A DNA stretch of 64,000 nt from Antricoccus suffuscus (lineage in GTDB: Bacteria > Actinomycetota > Actinomycetes > Mycobacteriales > Antricoccaceae): assembly GCF_003003235.1 (NCBI RefSeq), contig NZ_PVUE01000001.1, positions 186,001 to 250,000 of the forward strand. Reading direction: 5' to 3'. Made by a program: the position numbers and the translations under genes. The notes beneath the pieces were generated by a model, which had not been told where the DNA came from, searched no databases, and worked only from the letters and a program-made list of their open reading frames with translations. Of the stretch, positions 33,411 to 41,704 are shown one piece after another. Numbering within the stretch: the stretch's first letter is position 1; each line of letters begins with the position of its first letter.

Positions 33411-33508
33411 TCAGAAGCTCACCGGCTCGCGGATGATCGGACAAGTCATGCAGTGGCCGCCGCCGCGCACTCCTCTGAGCCCTGCGCGATGGGCTGCCGA
33501 TCGAGTCT
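33411..33508 (-). pseudogene. arcA: C-terminal remnant of arginine deiminase
   Basis: In the 375-base gap 33317-33691 the minus strand reads RAGLRGVRGGGHCMTCPIIR then EPVSF and TGA (stop at 33411). This matches the closing motif of bacterial arginine deiminase, GRGRGGGHCMTCPIVRDP, which carries the catalytic Cys. Only about 30 residues remain; nothing upstream in any frame continues the enzyme. It is therefore the tail of a deleted arcA gene. The rest of the gap holds nothing I can name. Confidence 0.75.
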
Positions 33509-33691
33509 GCGAATGCAACTAGTGGTCTAACTGCGTCGAACGACGACGGGTCCCGCAGAACCTCCGCTGTCCCCCGTTTGGCCACAACGCCACTCTCGTA
33601 TCCCGGCCAACAGAAACTCCGCTGGCATCAACTGCAGATTAGCGTGTGGCCTGGCTTAAAGCCATACCTACTTGTAGAACCAAATTCTAGA

Positions 33692-34774
33692 TCACAATCG
33701 CTCGGGCTTCGTTCCCTTTCTATCGCGACCCATTGCCCGAACCCTAATGACAAGTAGAAGAATGCCGCCGAGGAATACCGGCATCACATACGTCAGCGCG
33801 CGAAACAACAACACGCCGCCGACGACGCTGTCGTCGAACTGCTCGGCGACCATTGCCCCGAAGATCGCCGAGTAGCCGAGTTCGAGCACGCCGACACCGC
33901 CGGGTGTGAGCGGTACTGACAGCAAGAGTCGAGCGATCGTGAATGTTCCAAGTCCGGTCAAGATCCCCAGTGCGCTCGTGGGCAGGCCGCATGCGTACAT
34001 GCAGCCGATCATGAGTGCGGCCTGTAGCCAGAAGACCGCCAGTACGACGCCGACGAGGCGCGCCTTGCGCTCGCGGACTATCTGCACGGTGTCGCTGCGC
34101 CACGTGGTGATGGCGCTTTCCCAGGTGTCCGCCGCGACTTTGCGACTTAGCCAGGCTGACCGGCCAATCAGCCAAATCGCCGCACGCGCGCACCAGCGGC
34201 AAGCCGCCGGGCTGGTAATCAGCGCGATCACCACACCGGCGATCGCGACCGCAACGATACATACGATCACCGCGGTGGTGCGCATTCCCGATGTGTCTTC
34301 GGATGATTGCGGCACGGACAACATGATGACGAGACCGACCACGGTCATCAGGAGCACGCACAGGGTCGTGCCCAGTCCGGCGGCGGCGTACGAGCGCGTG
34401 TAGTTCGCAGTGGTGATGCCGAACGGGCGCAGGAACAGCGCGCGCGCAGGCACTGTCGCGCCGGGCACGACTGCGCCAACGGCCATCGAGGCGGGCTGGG
34501 TCGAGATTGCCGCCCACGGCCTGAGCCCCGGAAGCGCGGCGGACAAGACCAACGACATCAGCACGAGAAGTGCCAGACCTGCGACGATGAGCGCGATGGC
34601 TGCCGAGGCGTGCATCGACGTGATTGAGTCCCAGATTTCCGCGTAGTTGGCGATGCGGGGAATGATGACACCGAAGACCAGCCAGAGCACGACGACCGTC
34701 AGAGCCACAGACAGGACCTGCACAAGCGGATGTTTCTTTTTCGGTATCTGTGTGGACTCGCCTGCGGATGTCAC
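33692..34774 (-). CDS. YbhN/UPF0104-type integral membrane protein
   Basis: This 360-residue protein has about eight helices and the lysylphosphatidylglycerol-synthetase-like membrane-domain signature LLLSVPLTPGGVGVLELGYS (PGGxGxxE) near residue 290. The first helices, VLSVALTVVVLWLVFGVIIP and others, and a Thr-Pro-Gly-Gly loop mark the UPF0104/YbhN family of candidate lipid flippases. It has no soluble aminoacyl-transferase domain. It probably moves or senses a lipid in the cell membrane. Confidence 0.83.
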   Translation of the reverse strand: MTSAGESTQIPKKKHPLVQVLSVALTVVVLWLVFGVIIPRIANYAEIWDSITSMHASAAIALIVAGLALLVLMSLVLSAALPGLRPWAAISTQPASMAVGAVVPGATVPARALFLRPFGITTANYTRSYAAAGLGTTLCVLLMTVVGLVIMLSVPQSSEDTSGMRTTAVIVCIVAVAIAGVVIALITSPAACRWCARAAIWLIGRSAWLSRKVAADTWESAITTWRSDTVQIVRERKARLVGVVLAVFWLQAALMIGCMYACGLPTSALGILTGLGTFTIARLLLSVPLTPGGVGVLELGYSAIFGAMVAEQFDDSVVGGVLLFRALTYVMPVFLGGILLLVIRVRAMGRDRKGTKPERL

Positions 34775-34951
34775 GATTCTGTAATCCCCTCCGATGGCAG
34801 ATCGGTCCCGCAGAACTGTGCCTTCAGATAATCGGCGGTGGGCAGATCCACCGCGCCACTCAGGTTATGTTGGCCCGGTCAGTAGGGCAACGCTACGTTT
34901 CCCGTGCACGAGTCGGTGTTAAGAGGCAGGTAACGGACTCGCGCTCTAAGC

Positions 34952-35221
34952 GTGCGGGTATTGCATGTGTGCGGAGAGCGTCCCGAGACACTGTCGATGT
35001 CTCTCGGTACGACGCCGGGATCGGATCAGGTCCAGGCGATGATCGACCGGGCGCAGAAGGCAGCGCACGATGCGGGAAAGATCTTCGGGCTTGCCTACGG
35101 CGCCGCGCCGGATGCTGTGCGTGCCGGTTTCGAGCGCGGCATCGATTTCGCAGTCAGCGGAAATGACAGCGGGCTGCTCGCCGCCGCCGCCGTAAACCTG
35201 GTCACCGAGGTGCGCGGCTAG
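34952..35221 (+). pseudogene. C-terminal fragment of an HpcH/HpaI-type aldolase
   Basis: This frame of at most 89 residues (best from ATG 34997, 74 residues) reads TTPGSDQVQAMIDRAQKAAH, then GKIFGLAYGAAPDAVRAGFE and FAVSGNDSGLLAAAA. This lines up with the last quarter of HpcH/HpaI aldolases (…HPEVQ…, AAGKAPGIL…, …VGxDxGLLA). The metal-binding and catalytic parts of the barrel are absent and I find no continuation upstream (34775-34951). It is most likely a residual 3' end rather than a real small gene. Confidence 0.6.
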
Positions 35222-35257
35222 CCTACGCCCGGTATCGCCGCAGAATTGTTGCGTTGC

Positions 35258-35297
35258 GTCCGGCAGAGTGGTTGCAATAGCGACCACCTTGCCGGAC
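35258..35297. terminator. Long imperfect hairpin before the proline dehydrogenase gene
   Basis: GTCCGGCA (35258-35265) pairs with TGCCGGAC (35290-35297). Inside, GTGGT pairs with ACCAC after one wobble and one mismatch, leaving a 10-base loop. It lies 65 bases before the proline dehydrogenase ATG. It may end transcription from the aldolase remnant or act as an attenuator or operator for putA/prodh. There is no U-tract. Confidence 0.45.
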
Positions 35298-35362
35298 GTA
35301 AACGTCTGGTGACCAGCGTGCCGGGCCTACGCTGGGATGAGAACTCTCGGTGAGGTGGTCTC

Positions 35363-36289
35363 ATGTTTCGTGCCCCGCTGCTCATGGCCGCTCGTTCGAC
35401 AAGGCTGCGCGAGCTCGTCGAACGGTCGAGGCTGTCGCGCCCGGTGGTCGCACGATTCATTGCCGGCCGTAATCGAGACGAGGTTCTGCGGTCGACCGAA
35501 CTGATGCTTAAGGGCGGACTGCTGGTCTCGCTCGATCATCTCGGGGAGGACACGACCAACGCGGCACAAGCCGGTCAACTGACCGCGTCGTACGTCGACA
35601 TCCTGGACGCAATTAGCGAGTGCGGCTTCGGAGCGCAGGCCGAAGTGTCGATCAAGCTGTCCGCGATCGGCCTGGCACTGCCGCACGGTGCGACCATCGC
35701 GATGCGCAACACCGGGATCGTATGTGCAGCAGCGCAACGCGCAGGTACGACGGTGACCATCGACGCCGAGGACCATGCGACGACCGATGCTGGGCTCGAA
35801 CTCGTACGCGAGCTGCGCGTCGAGTTTCCGTGGGTGGGCACGGTGTTGCAGGCGTACTTGCGGCGAACCGAGGAGGACTGCCGCGCACTTGCGGACGCTG
35901 GATCCAGGGTGCGGCTGTGCAAAGGTGCGTACCGTGAGCCCGCGTCCGTGGCATTCCAGGACAAGGGCGAGGTGTCTGCGTCGTACCGCCGGTGTCTTGA
36001 TGTGCTGATGGGCGGCGCGGGCTATCCGATGGTCGCGACCCACGACCCGGCGATGATCACGCACGCGCTCCTGGCGGCGACCCGCAATGGGCGCGGCGTC
36101 GATGACTACGAACTGCAAATGCTCTACGGAATCCGCGTCGACGAACAACGGCGGCTGGCCGACGCCGGTCAGCACGTGCGCGTATATCTCGCGTACGGCG
36201 ATGAGTGGTACGGCTACTTCATGCGCCGGCTTGCCGAGCGTCCTGCCAACCTTCGCTTCTTTCTGCGGGCTCTCGTCACGCCTGGTTAG
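35363..36289 (+). CDS. Proline dehydrogenase (monofunctional)
   Basis: This 308-residue FAD enzyme oxidises L-proline to pyrroline-5-carboxylate. The barrel motifs are present: GGLLVSLDHLGEDT at the first strands, AEVSIKLSAIGLAL, VTIDAEDHATTDAGL, RVRLCKGAYREP (the conserved Lys/Arg pair) and the substrate-binding end YGDEWYGYFMRRLAERP with its double-Arg helix. Length fits the short PRODH of actinobacteria. The second enzyme, P5C dehydrogenase, is not next door. A GGTGAGGTGGT region precedes ATG 35363. Confidence 0.92.
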   Translation: MFRAPLLMAARSTRLRELVERSRLSRPVVARFIAGRNRDEVLRSTELMLKGGLLVSLDHLGEDTTNAAQAGQLTASYVDILDAISECGFGAQAEVSIKLSAIGLALPHGATIAMRNTGIVCAAAQRAGTTVTIDAEDHATTDAGLELVRELRVEFPWVGTVLQAYLRRTEEDCRALADAGSRVRLCKGAYREPASVAFQDKGEVSASYRRCLDVLMGGAGYPMVATHDPAMITHALLAATRNGRGVDDYELQMLYGIRVDEQRRLADAGQHVRVYLAYGDEWYGYFMRRLAERPANLRFFLRALVTPG

Positions 36290-36357
36290 AAACTTGCACG
36301 CATGCAATGATGCAATAGCGCGGTGGGACGGGCCCGCAGCGAAGCTGGGACGATCAC

Positions 36358-37986
36358 ATGAGCGCAGACACCGAACGGGCCATCGACCGCCGCCTAGGCA
36401 CTCGCGACGCAGGCAGCCGTGATCGGGAAATTCGCGCCCCAGAAACCAACACCCTGGTTCCTTTGTTCATCGGCCTGATGCTTGCGATGCTCTTGGCCGC
36501 GCTTAATCAAACCGTGCTGAGTACGGCGCTGCCCACGATCGTCGGCGAGCTCAATGGCGTCCACCAGATGACCTGGGTGATCACGGCCTACATCCTCGCC
36601 TCGACCATAGTGATGCCGATCTACGGCAAGGTCGGCGATCAGATCGGTCGGCGCGGGTTGATGTTCACCGCGATCCTGTTGTTCGTCAGCGGCTCGATCA
36701 TCGGTGGCCTCGCGCAGGACATGACATGGCTGATCATCGCGCGCACGGTTCAGGGTCTCGGCGGTGGCGGGTTGATCCTGCTGTCGCAGGCCATCATCGC
36801 CGACGTCGTACCGGCGCGCGAGCGCGGCAAGTATATGGGCATCATGGGCAGCGTTTTTGCCGTCTCGTCCGTTGCCGGGCCACTGCTCGGCGGCTGGTTC
36901 ACCGAAGTTATCGGCTGGCGATGGGCGTTTTGGATTAACCTGCCCCTCGGTGCGCTCGCCTTGGGTGCCGCCCTTATCTTCCTGAAACTGCCTCGGCAGG
37001 CCCGCGGCGCGGGACGATTTGATGTCGTCGGTATGGCGCTGATGATGGTCTCGTCCAGCTGTTTGATACTGGTGGCGACCTGGGGAGGTAACGAATACGC
37101 GTGGAGCTCTGGAGTAATCCTCGGTCTGATCGGCGCCACCGTCGCGACGGCGTACCTGTTTGTCATGGTCGAGCGGCGCGCCTCGAACCCGATCATTCCC
37201 TTGCATCTTTTTAAAGAGCGCAACTTCAATCTCACTACGACCGCCGGTCTTTTTACCGGGATAGCGATGTTCGGCGTCCTGGGCTATATGCCGACATATT
37301 TACAGATGGCGACCGGCGCCAACGCCACCAAAGCGGGTCTACTGATGGTCCCGATGATGGCCGGGTTTCTCGTCACCTCGATCGTGACGGGACAGATGGT
37401 CAGCAGGAGCGGCCGCTACCGGATGCTGCCCATCGTCGGCTCCTTCGTCTGGTCCCTTGCGCTGTGGCTGTTGTCGATAATGACCGTCCAGACGCCCGTC
37501 TGGCTGATCTGCGCATACCTGTCCTTGCTGGGTATCGGCATCGGCATGGGTATGCAGATCCTGGTCCTCATCGTCCAGAACTCCTTCCCCAACAGGGAGG
37601 TGGGCACCGCTACGGCGTCCAACAACTTCTTCCGGCAGATCGGCGCTTCACTCGGCTCTGCGGTTGTCGGCAGCCTTTTCGCTACCCGGCTGGTCGACCT
37701 TCTCGCGCAGCGCATGCCCGCGGATGCGCTCAGTGCCGGCGGGGGCAGCAACCGGCTGACCCCCGAGCTAGTCTCGAAGCTTCCCCCGGAGTTGCACGAG
37801 CCTGTCGTCTCGTCGTACAACGATGCGCTGGCGCCGATCTTCATGTACATGGTGCCGCTCGGTATCGCCGCGGCACTGCTGCTGTGGTTTGTGCACGAGA
37901 AGCCGCTCGCCACGACCATCGACCGGGAGGTCGCGATCGAACCGGCAACTGAAGGATTTGTCAGCCTACGAAACCGCGCCCGCTGA
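36358..37986 (+). CDS. DHA2-family MFS multidrug exporter (14 helices)
   Basis: This 542-residue drug:H+ antiporter of the EmrB/QacA group has a polar N-terminal tail (1-30) and fourteen helices. LAALNQTVLSTALPTIVGEL is the family opening, GKVGDQIGRRGLM is motif A, and VSSVAGPLLGGWFTEVIGWR is motif C (GP-xx-GG). WAFWINLPLGA follows as usual. Substrates are amphipathic or cationic drugs and dyes in relatives. No TetR regulator is adjacent. ATG 36358 has no strong ribosome site. The downstream spacer carries two candidate RNAs. Confidence 0.9.
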   Translation: MSADTERAIDRRLGTRDAGSRDREIRAPETNTLVPLFIGLMLAMLLAALNQTVLSTALPTIVGELNGVHQMTWVITAYILASTIVMPIYGKVGDQIGRRGLMFTAILLFVSGSIIGGLAQDMTWLIIARTVQGLGGGGLILLSQAIIADVVPARERGKYMGIMGSVFAVSSVAGPLLGGWFTEVIGWRWAFWINLPLGALALGAALIFLKLPRQARGAGRFDVVGMALMMVSSSCLILVATWGGNEYAWSSGVILGLIGATVATAYLFVMVERRASNPIIPLHLFKERNFNLTTTAGLFTGIAMFGVLGYMPTYLQMATGANATKAGLLMVPMMAGFLVTSIVTGQMVSRSGRYRMLPIVGSFVWSLALWLLSIMTVQTPVWLICAYLSLLGIGIGMGMQILVLIVQNSFPNREVGTATASNNFFRQIGASLGSAVVGSLFATRLVDLLAQRMPADALSAGGGSNRLTPELVSKLPPELHEPVVSSYNDALAPIFMYMVPLGIAAALLLWFVHEKPLATTIDREVAIEPATEGFVSLRNRAR

Positions 37987-38072
37987 CCGGCCGGATTCAT
38001 CAAGCACGGCCGTCGTTCACGAAGGCAAACGTGTGAGGCCAGGTCGCGCCCGGGTGCCCTGCGTGAGATATA

Positions 38073-38169
38073 GGAAGCCCCCGCGGTTAAACGGGGGGAT
38101 TGCGGGGGCTTCTACGACGAGCTCCCGGGGGGAGGGCGTCGCATCATCTCGGGAGCGACCCGAGATGCC
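38073..38169 (-). ncRNA. Candidate 6C RNA
   Basis: On the minus strand TATAGT (38179-38174) is a good -10 box. The RNA would begin near 38169 with the hairpin CATCTCGGG/CCCGAGATG (38167-38145). Next is a hairpin closed by CGACG/CGTCG with CTCCCCCCGGGAG inside (38141-38115). Last is an 11-bp terminator, GAAGCCCCCGC/GCGGGGGCTTC, whose loop contains AATCCCCCC. Two hairpins each showing six C in a row, and a length near 95 bases, are the defining points of the actinobacterial 6C RNA (B11 in M. tuberculosis), which pairs with G-rich ribosome sites. A covariance-model match has not been run. Confidence 0.6.
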
Positions 38170-38239
38170 GCCGACTATAACCTGTAATTGGGGTCGGCCG
38201 GTGCACCGGCGTCGTGACACGCGTGGCGTGGGCGGGCTG

Positions 38240-38268
38240 TTGGCGCTGGGGGTTTGGTGGGTTACACT
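38240..38268 (+). promoter_or_regulatory. Housekeeping-type promoter of the rightward candidate RNA
   Basis: TTGGCG (38240-38245) and TACACT (38263-38268) are separated by exactly 17 bases, a good sigma-70-type pair. It would start a transcript near 38275 that ends at the terminator 38376-38423. No coding frame begins in that stretch. Confidence 0.6.
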
Positions 38269-38274
38269 TTGCGT

Positions 38275-38423
38275 GCATATTTCTCGGGGGAGGAAGCGCG
38301 CACCGGTTTCGCCTAGCGAGCGAACGCCTCGGAGCGGTACTAGTCTTTGGGGGACACCTAACCGGCAGACGCGCGAAGCCCCGCCACCGACAAGGTGATC
38401 TTGTCGTCGCTGGCGGGGCTTTT
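38275..38423 (+). ncRNA. Candidate small RNA with G-rich loops, copy C (divergent)
   Basis: The predicted RNA of about 149 bases lies between a clean promoter and a U-tailed terminator (38376-38423). It holds CTCGGGGGAGG (38283-38293) and, later, CTTTGGGGGACA (38345-38356), two G5 runs in the same order and rough spacing as in the elements at 2560 and 8708. Primary sequence outside the G-runs is less alike. It is divergent from the 6C-type RNA 100 bases away, whose loops are C-runs. No protein frame is apparent. Confidence 0.5.
38376..38423 (+). terminator. Rho-independent terminator
   Basis: AAGCCCCGCCA (38376-38386) pairs with TGGCGGGGCTT (38411-38421). Inside, CGACAAG (38388-38394) pairs with CTTGTCG (38400-38406). 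TTTT follows on the plus strand. It ends the rightward candidate RNA and, from the other side, could stop the leftward GDT1 gene. Confidence 0.8.
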
Positions 38424-38488
38424 CCGATTTCTAGGACAGCGTGAATGCTCGAGTTGCGGCGGACATCCGTCCGAAGTGTCAGTGGCAG

Positions 38489-39079
38489 TTACGCACTGAG
38501 CGTGCGAATCGCTTCGACGAGCAGCCAGACGCCGAAGATGAAAAAGAGTGCCGCGGCGCCGTACCGAATGGCCTTCTCCGGAAGCGCCTTGCCGAGGGCC
38601 ATGCCGATGCCGATGGCCAGTACGTCGGCCGCGACCATGCCGAGCGTGGACCCGATCCAGACGCCGAGCCAGCCGTGGTCGGTCGCGAGAGTGATGGTGG
38701 CGAGCATGGTCTTGTCGCCGAGCTCGGCGAGGAAGAACGCCGTACCCACGGCAATAATCGCGGACTTCTTGGTCCGATTGACCTTGTCTTTCTCCTCATC
38801 GGTGAGATGGTCGCCGTGCAGCGTCCAGAAACCGAAGGCGATAAACGCCACCGCGGCGGCGAGGCTGATCCAGCCGGTCGGCAGGGAGGCACCGAGGCCG
38901 TAGCCGATCCCGACGGACACAAGGTGCACGAGGGCGGTCGCCGCCGTGATGCCGATGATGACCGGCCAGATCTTGAAGCGGGTAGCGAAGGTTAGCGCCA
39001 TCAATTGTGATTTGTCGCCGAGTTCGGCGACGAAGATGACCCCGAAGGAGAGAAGTGTGCTGGCGAGGATCGCGTCCAC
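38489..39079 (-). CDS. GDT1/TMEM165-family manganese exporter (UPF0016)
   Basis: This 196-residue membrane protein has six helices in two repeats, each with the family ExGDK(S/T) motif: FVAELGDKSQLMALTFATRF and FFLAELGDKTMLATITLATD. These acidic motifs bind the transported cation. Bacterial members (MntX-type) export Mn2+. I use GTG 39079 with GAAAGG upstream; the in-frame stretch back to 39265 is the RNA leader, not protein. A yybP-ykoY-type Mn2+ riboswitch fills that leader, which fits induction by manganese. Confidence 0.9.
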   Translation of the reverse strand: MDAILASTLLSFGVIFVAELGDKSQLMALTFATRFKIWPVIIGITAATALVHLVSVGIGYGLGASLPTGWISLAAAVAFIAFGFWTLHGDHLTDEEKDKVNRTKKSAIIAVGTAFFLAELGDKTMLATITLATDHGWLGVWIGSTLGMVAADVLAIGIGMALGKALPEKAIRYGAAALFFIFGVWLLVEAIRTLSA

Positions 39080-39142
39080 GTCGGCCTTTCGTTCGGGCCG
39101 GGTGAGGTCGGGGGCGACTTCGACCCGGCAGATAGACGTCTG

Positions 39143-39258
39143 CATAGGTCGAAGGTCTCGCCCGCCCCACCTAAGTGAGGCCGCCCGGCCGGACACAACG
39201 GAATCCCGAAGCGTCAGTATGTCGACCAAGACGTTGGGGGCTACTCCCCTTCGCGTAC
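39143..39258 (-). promoter_or_regulatory. yybP-ykoY manganese riboswitch
   Basis: The leader of the GDT1 gene on the minus strand begins AAGGGGAGTAGC (39251-39240) and ends GGGCGAGACCTTCGACCTAT (39163-39144). These are the conserved 5' and 3' blocks that make the Mn2+ site of yybP-ykoY riboswitches, with a variable arm between. TATGCT (39270-39265) is a plausible -10, placing the start near 39258. The class senses Mn2+ and turns on exporters such as this UPF0016 gene. Confidence 0.8.
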
Positions 39259-39262
39259 TGGG

Positions 39263-39415
39263 CAAGCATACCGACCGGTGTGCCGCGCCGCCTGCCGCGG
39301 GGTCGGTCTCGGGTCCGCCCCGGTCGGCCAGCCCCGCGCGTCCGGACGCGGACTCCCGCGTGACTGTGCGAGGCCGGATGCGATGGGGACCAGGCCAGAC
39401 GGATGGCCAATCCGG
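39263..39415. other. Spacer between GDT1 leader and copper ATPase
   Basis: No gene is visible. It holds the -10-like TATGCT of the riboswitch transcript, several G/C-rich inverted repeats and a perfect 14-base palindrome CGCGTCCGGACGCG (39337-39350). The repeats may end the leftward copper ATPase transcript, whose stop codon lies at 39416. I cannot assign a regulator. Confidence 0.4.
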
Positions 39416-41578
39416 TTAAAGGCGCTGGTTGCGCAGGCGGAGCGCGTTGCCGATCACGCTGACCGACGACAGGGCCATCGCCGCCGCCGAGATCATGGGA
39501 GACAGCAGGAGCCCGAACGCCGGATACAGCACGCCGGCGGCAAGCGGAATCCCGAGCACGTTGTAGACGAAAGCGAAGACGAGATTCTGTCTGATGTTGG
39601 ACATCGTCGCCTCGGACAACTTGCGGGCGCGCACGATACCGGTCAGATCGCCCTTGAGCAGGGTGATCCCGGCGCTCTCGATCGCGACATCGGTGCCGGT
39701 ACCCATTGCGATTCCGACGTCCGCCGAGGCCAGCGCGGGAGCGTCGTTGACGCCGTCGCCGGCCATTGCGACGACCCGACCCTCGGCCTGCATCCGCTCG
39801 ACGACAGCACTCTTGCGATCTGGCAACACTTCGGCTTCAACATCATCGATCCCGAGCCGGCGAGCGACAGCTTCGGCGGTGGTCCGGTTGTCGCCGGTGA
39901 GCATGATGACCCGGATGCCCTCCTCGTGCAGCGCGCTCAGCGCTTCCGCGGTGCTGGTTTTGACCGGGTCTGCGATCGCGAACACGGCGACCGCCTTTCC
40001 TGCTGCACCGGCGAAGATGACGGTAGCGCCGTCCCGGCGCAACTCGTCGGCCCGCGCGTCCAGCGCGGACGTGTCGATGCCTTCGTCGGCGAGGTACGCC
40101 GCATTGCCCAGGATGACGACCGTGCCGTCGACCGATCCTCGGGCGCCTTTGCCGGTTGGTGAGTCGAAGTCGCTCGCCTCCGGGATCTCCACTCCGTCGT
40201 CGTTCGCCCGGTTCACGATCGCCGACGCGAGCGGATGCTCGGAATGACGTTCGACCGCGGCGGCGAGCTTCAGCGCCTCGGACTCGTCGTACCCGTCGAC
40301 GGTGACGATCTGGGTGACGGACGGTTGCCCCTCGGTGAGGGTGCCAGTCTTGTCGACGACGATCGTGTCGACCTTTTCCATACGCTCCAGGGCCTCGGCG
40401 TTTTTGATGAGTACGCCGAGGGATGCGCCACGTCCCACCCCGACCATGATCGACATCGGCGTCGCCAGGCCGAGCGCACACGGGCAAGCGATGATTAGCA
40501 CGGATACCGCGACAACAAGCGCATATGTAAAGGCCGGAGACGGGCCGAAGATCGACCAGACGATAAACGCGACTATGGCGATCCCAATGACGGTCGGCAC
40601 AAACCAGCTGGCTACCTTGTCGGCCAGGCCCTGAATTGGTGCCCGCGAACGTTGTGCCTCGGCGACCATCGCGACGATCCGCGCGAGCATGGTGTCGTGA
40701 CCGACGTTCTCGGCCCGGATGATAAGAGCACCCGTCTGGTTGACTGTTCCACCGATGACCGTGTCCCCGGTCGACTTGGTGACGGGCATCGACTCTCCGG
40801 TGACGAGGGATTCGTCGAGGGACGAGCGGCCACTTTCGACTGACCCATCCACCGGCACCTTCTCGCCGGGGCGGACACGGAGGCGGTCGCCGGTTTGTAC
40901 GTCGTCGAGCGGGATTTCGTGATCGCCGTCGTCGTCGATGCGCAGAGCGGTTTTCGGCGCGAGGTCGAGCAGTGCCTTGATCGCGCCGGAAGTCTGGTCG
41001 CGGGCGCGCAACTCGAGCACCTGGCCGAGCGAGACAAGCACCGTGATCACGGCGGCTGCCTCGAAGTAGACCGCGACGGTGCCTTCCCTCGATCGGAACG
41101 AGTCGGGGAAACCCCCAGGCGCGACCGTAGCGACGATGCTGTAAAGCCACGCAACCCCTGTGCCGAGCGCGATCAGCGTGAACATGTTGAGTTTGAGGGT
41201 TCGTAGTGAGATCCAGCCGCGCACGAAGAATGGCCAGCCTGCCCACAGCACGACCGGCGTCGCGAGCACGAGCTGAATCCAGCTGGACACGGTCGGCGAG
41301 ATGAGCCCGGCGAAGAGGTGTTCTCCCATCGCCAGCACAAACACCGGGACAGTGAGCGCCAGGCCGATCCAGAACCGCCGCGTCATGTCTGCCAGCTCCG
41401 GGTTGGGGCCGCTGTCAGCGGTGACAACGACCGGCTCTAGCGCCATTCCGCAAATGGGGCAGGCGCCTGGCCCGGAACGGCGTACCTCGGGGTGCATGGG
41501 GCAGGTGTATTCGCCGGCAACGCCTTCCGCCGACAAAGTGACTGTCGTTGTATGGCTGCCGTGCTGGTGCTCAGTCAT
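39416..41578 (-). CDS. Copper-exporting P1B-type ATPase
   Basis: This 720-residue heavy-metal ATPase has an N-terminal His-rich start and a metal-binding module [20 protein letters not shown] instead of a CxxC ferredoxin-like domain. The transport site CPC appears in [15 protein letters not shown], the phosphorylated Asp in [11 protein letters not shown], the SEHPLASAI nucleotide motif and [11 protein letters not shown]. Eight helices are expected. CPC and the HMBD module point to Cu+/Ag+ export (CopA/CopB type). A CsoR-type operator stands 45 bases upstream of the ATG. No csoR or copZ gene lies nearby. Confidence 0.93.
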   Translation of the reverse strand: MTEHQHGSHTTTVTLSAEGVAGEYTCPMHPEVRRSGPGACPICGMALEPVVVTADSGPNPELADMTRRFWIGLALTVPVFVLAMGEHLFAGLISPTVSSWIQLVLATPVVLWAGWPFFVRGWISLRTLKLNMFTLIALGTGVAWLYSIVATVAPGGFPDSFRSREGTVAVYFEAAAVITVLVSLGQVLELRARDQTSGAIKALLDLAPKTALRIDDDGDHEIPLDDVQTGDRLRVRPGEKVPVDGSVESGRSSLDESLVTGESMPVTKSTGDTVIGGTVNQTGALIIRAENVGHDTMLARIVAMVAEAQRSRAPIQGLADKVASWFVPTVIGIAIVAFIVWSIFGPSPAFTYALVVAVSVLIIACPCALGLATPMSIMVGVGRGASLGVLIKNAEALERMEKVDTIVVDKTGTLTEGQPSVTQIVTVDGYDESEALKLAAAVERHSEHPLASAIVNRANDDGVEIPEASDFDSPTGKGARGSVDGTVVILGNAAYLADEGIDTSALDARADELRRDGATVIFAGAAGKAVAVFAIADPVKTSTAEALSALHEEGIRVIMLTGDNRTTAEAVARRLGIDDVEAEVLPDRKSAVVERMQAEGRVVAMAGDGVNDAPALASADVGIAMGTGTDVAIESAGITLLKGDLTGIVRARKLSEATMSNIRQNLVFAFVYNVLGIPLAAGVLYPAFGLLLSPMISAAAMALSSVSVIGNALRLRNQRL

Positions 41579-41622
41579 GTCGCTCCTCGATCGATTCGGC
41601 GGGTCGCCGTCCCGATCGAGAC

Positions 41623-41641
41623 TATACCCCCTAGGGGTATA
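41623..41641. promoter_or_regulatory. CsoR-type copper operator
   Basis: TATACCCC (41623-41630), CTA, GGGGTATA (41634-41641): a palindrome with 8-base arms, upstream of the copper ATPase (start 41578, minus strand). TACCCC...GGGGTA is the known operator form of CsoR/RicR-type copper-sensing repressors in actinobacteria. Copper should relieve repression of the ATPase. The regulator gene itself is not in the window. Confidence 0.8.
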
Positions 41642-41704
41642 TTCGGCTACCGGCTGACTGTGACGAGTCGTGTCAACGGATGGCGGGTTGGGCGGGGCCG
41701 GAGC

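Noticed and set aside
36394-37206. Leftward 270-codon frame over the MFS exporter
   Set aside because: Antisense shadow of a well-supported 14-helix transporter; Asp/Arg/Gln-rich with no domain.
39843-41246. Leftward 467-codon frame in another phase of the copper ATPase
   Set aside because: Arg-rich composition; the real ATPase frame has all catalytic motifs.
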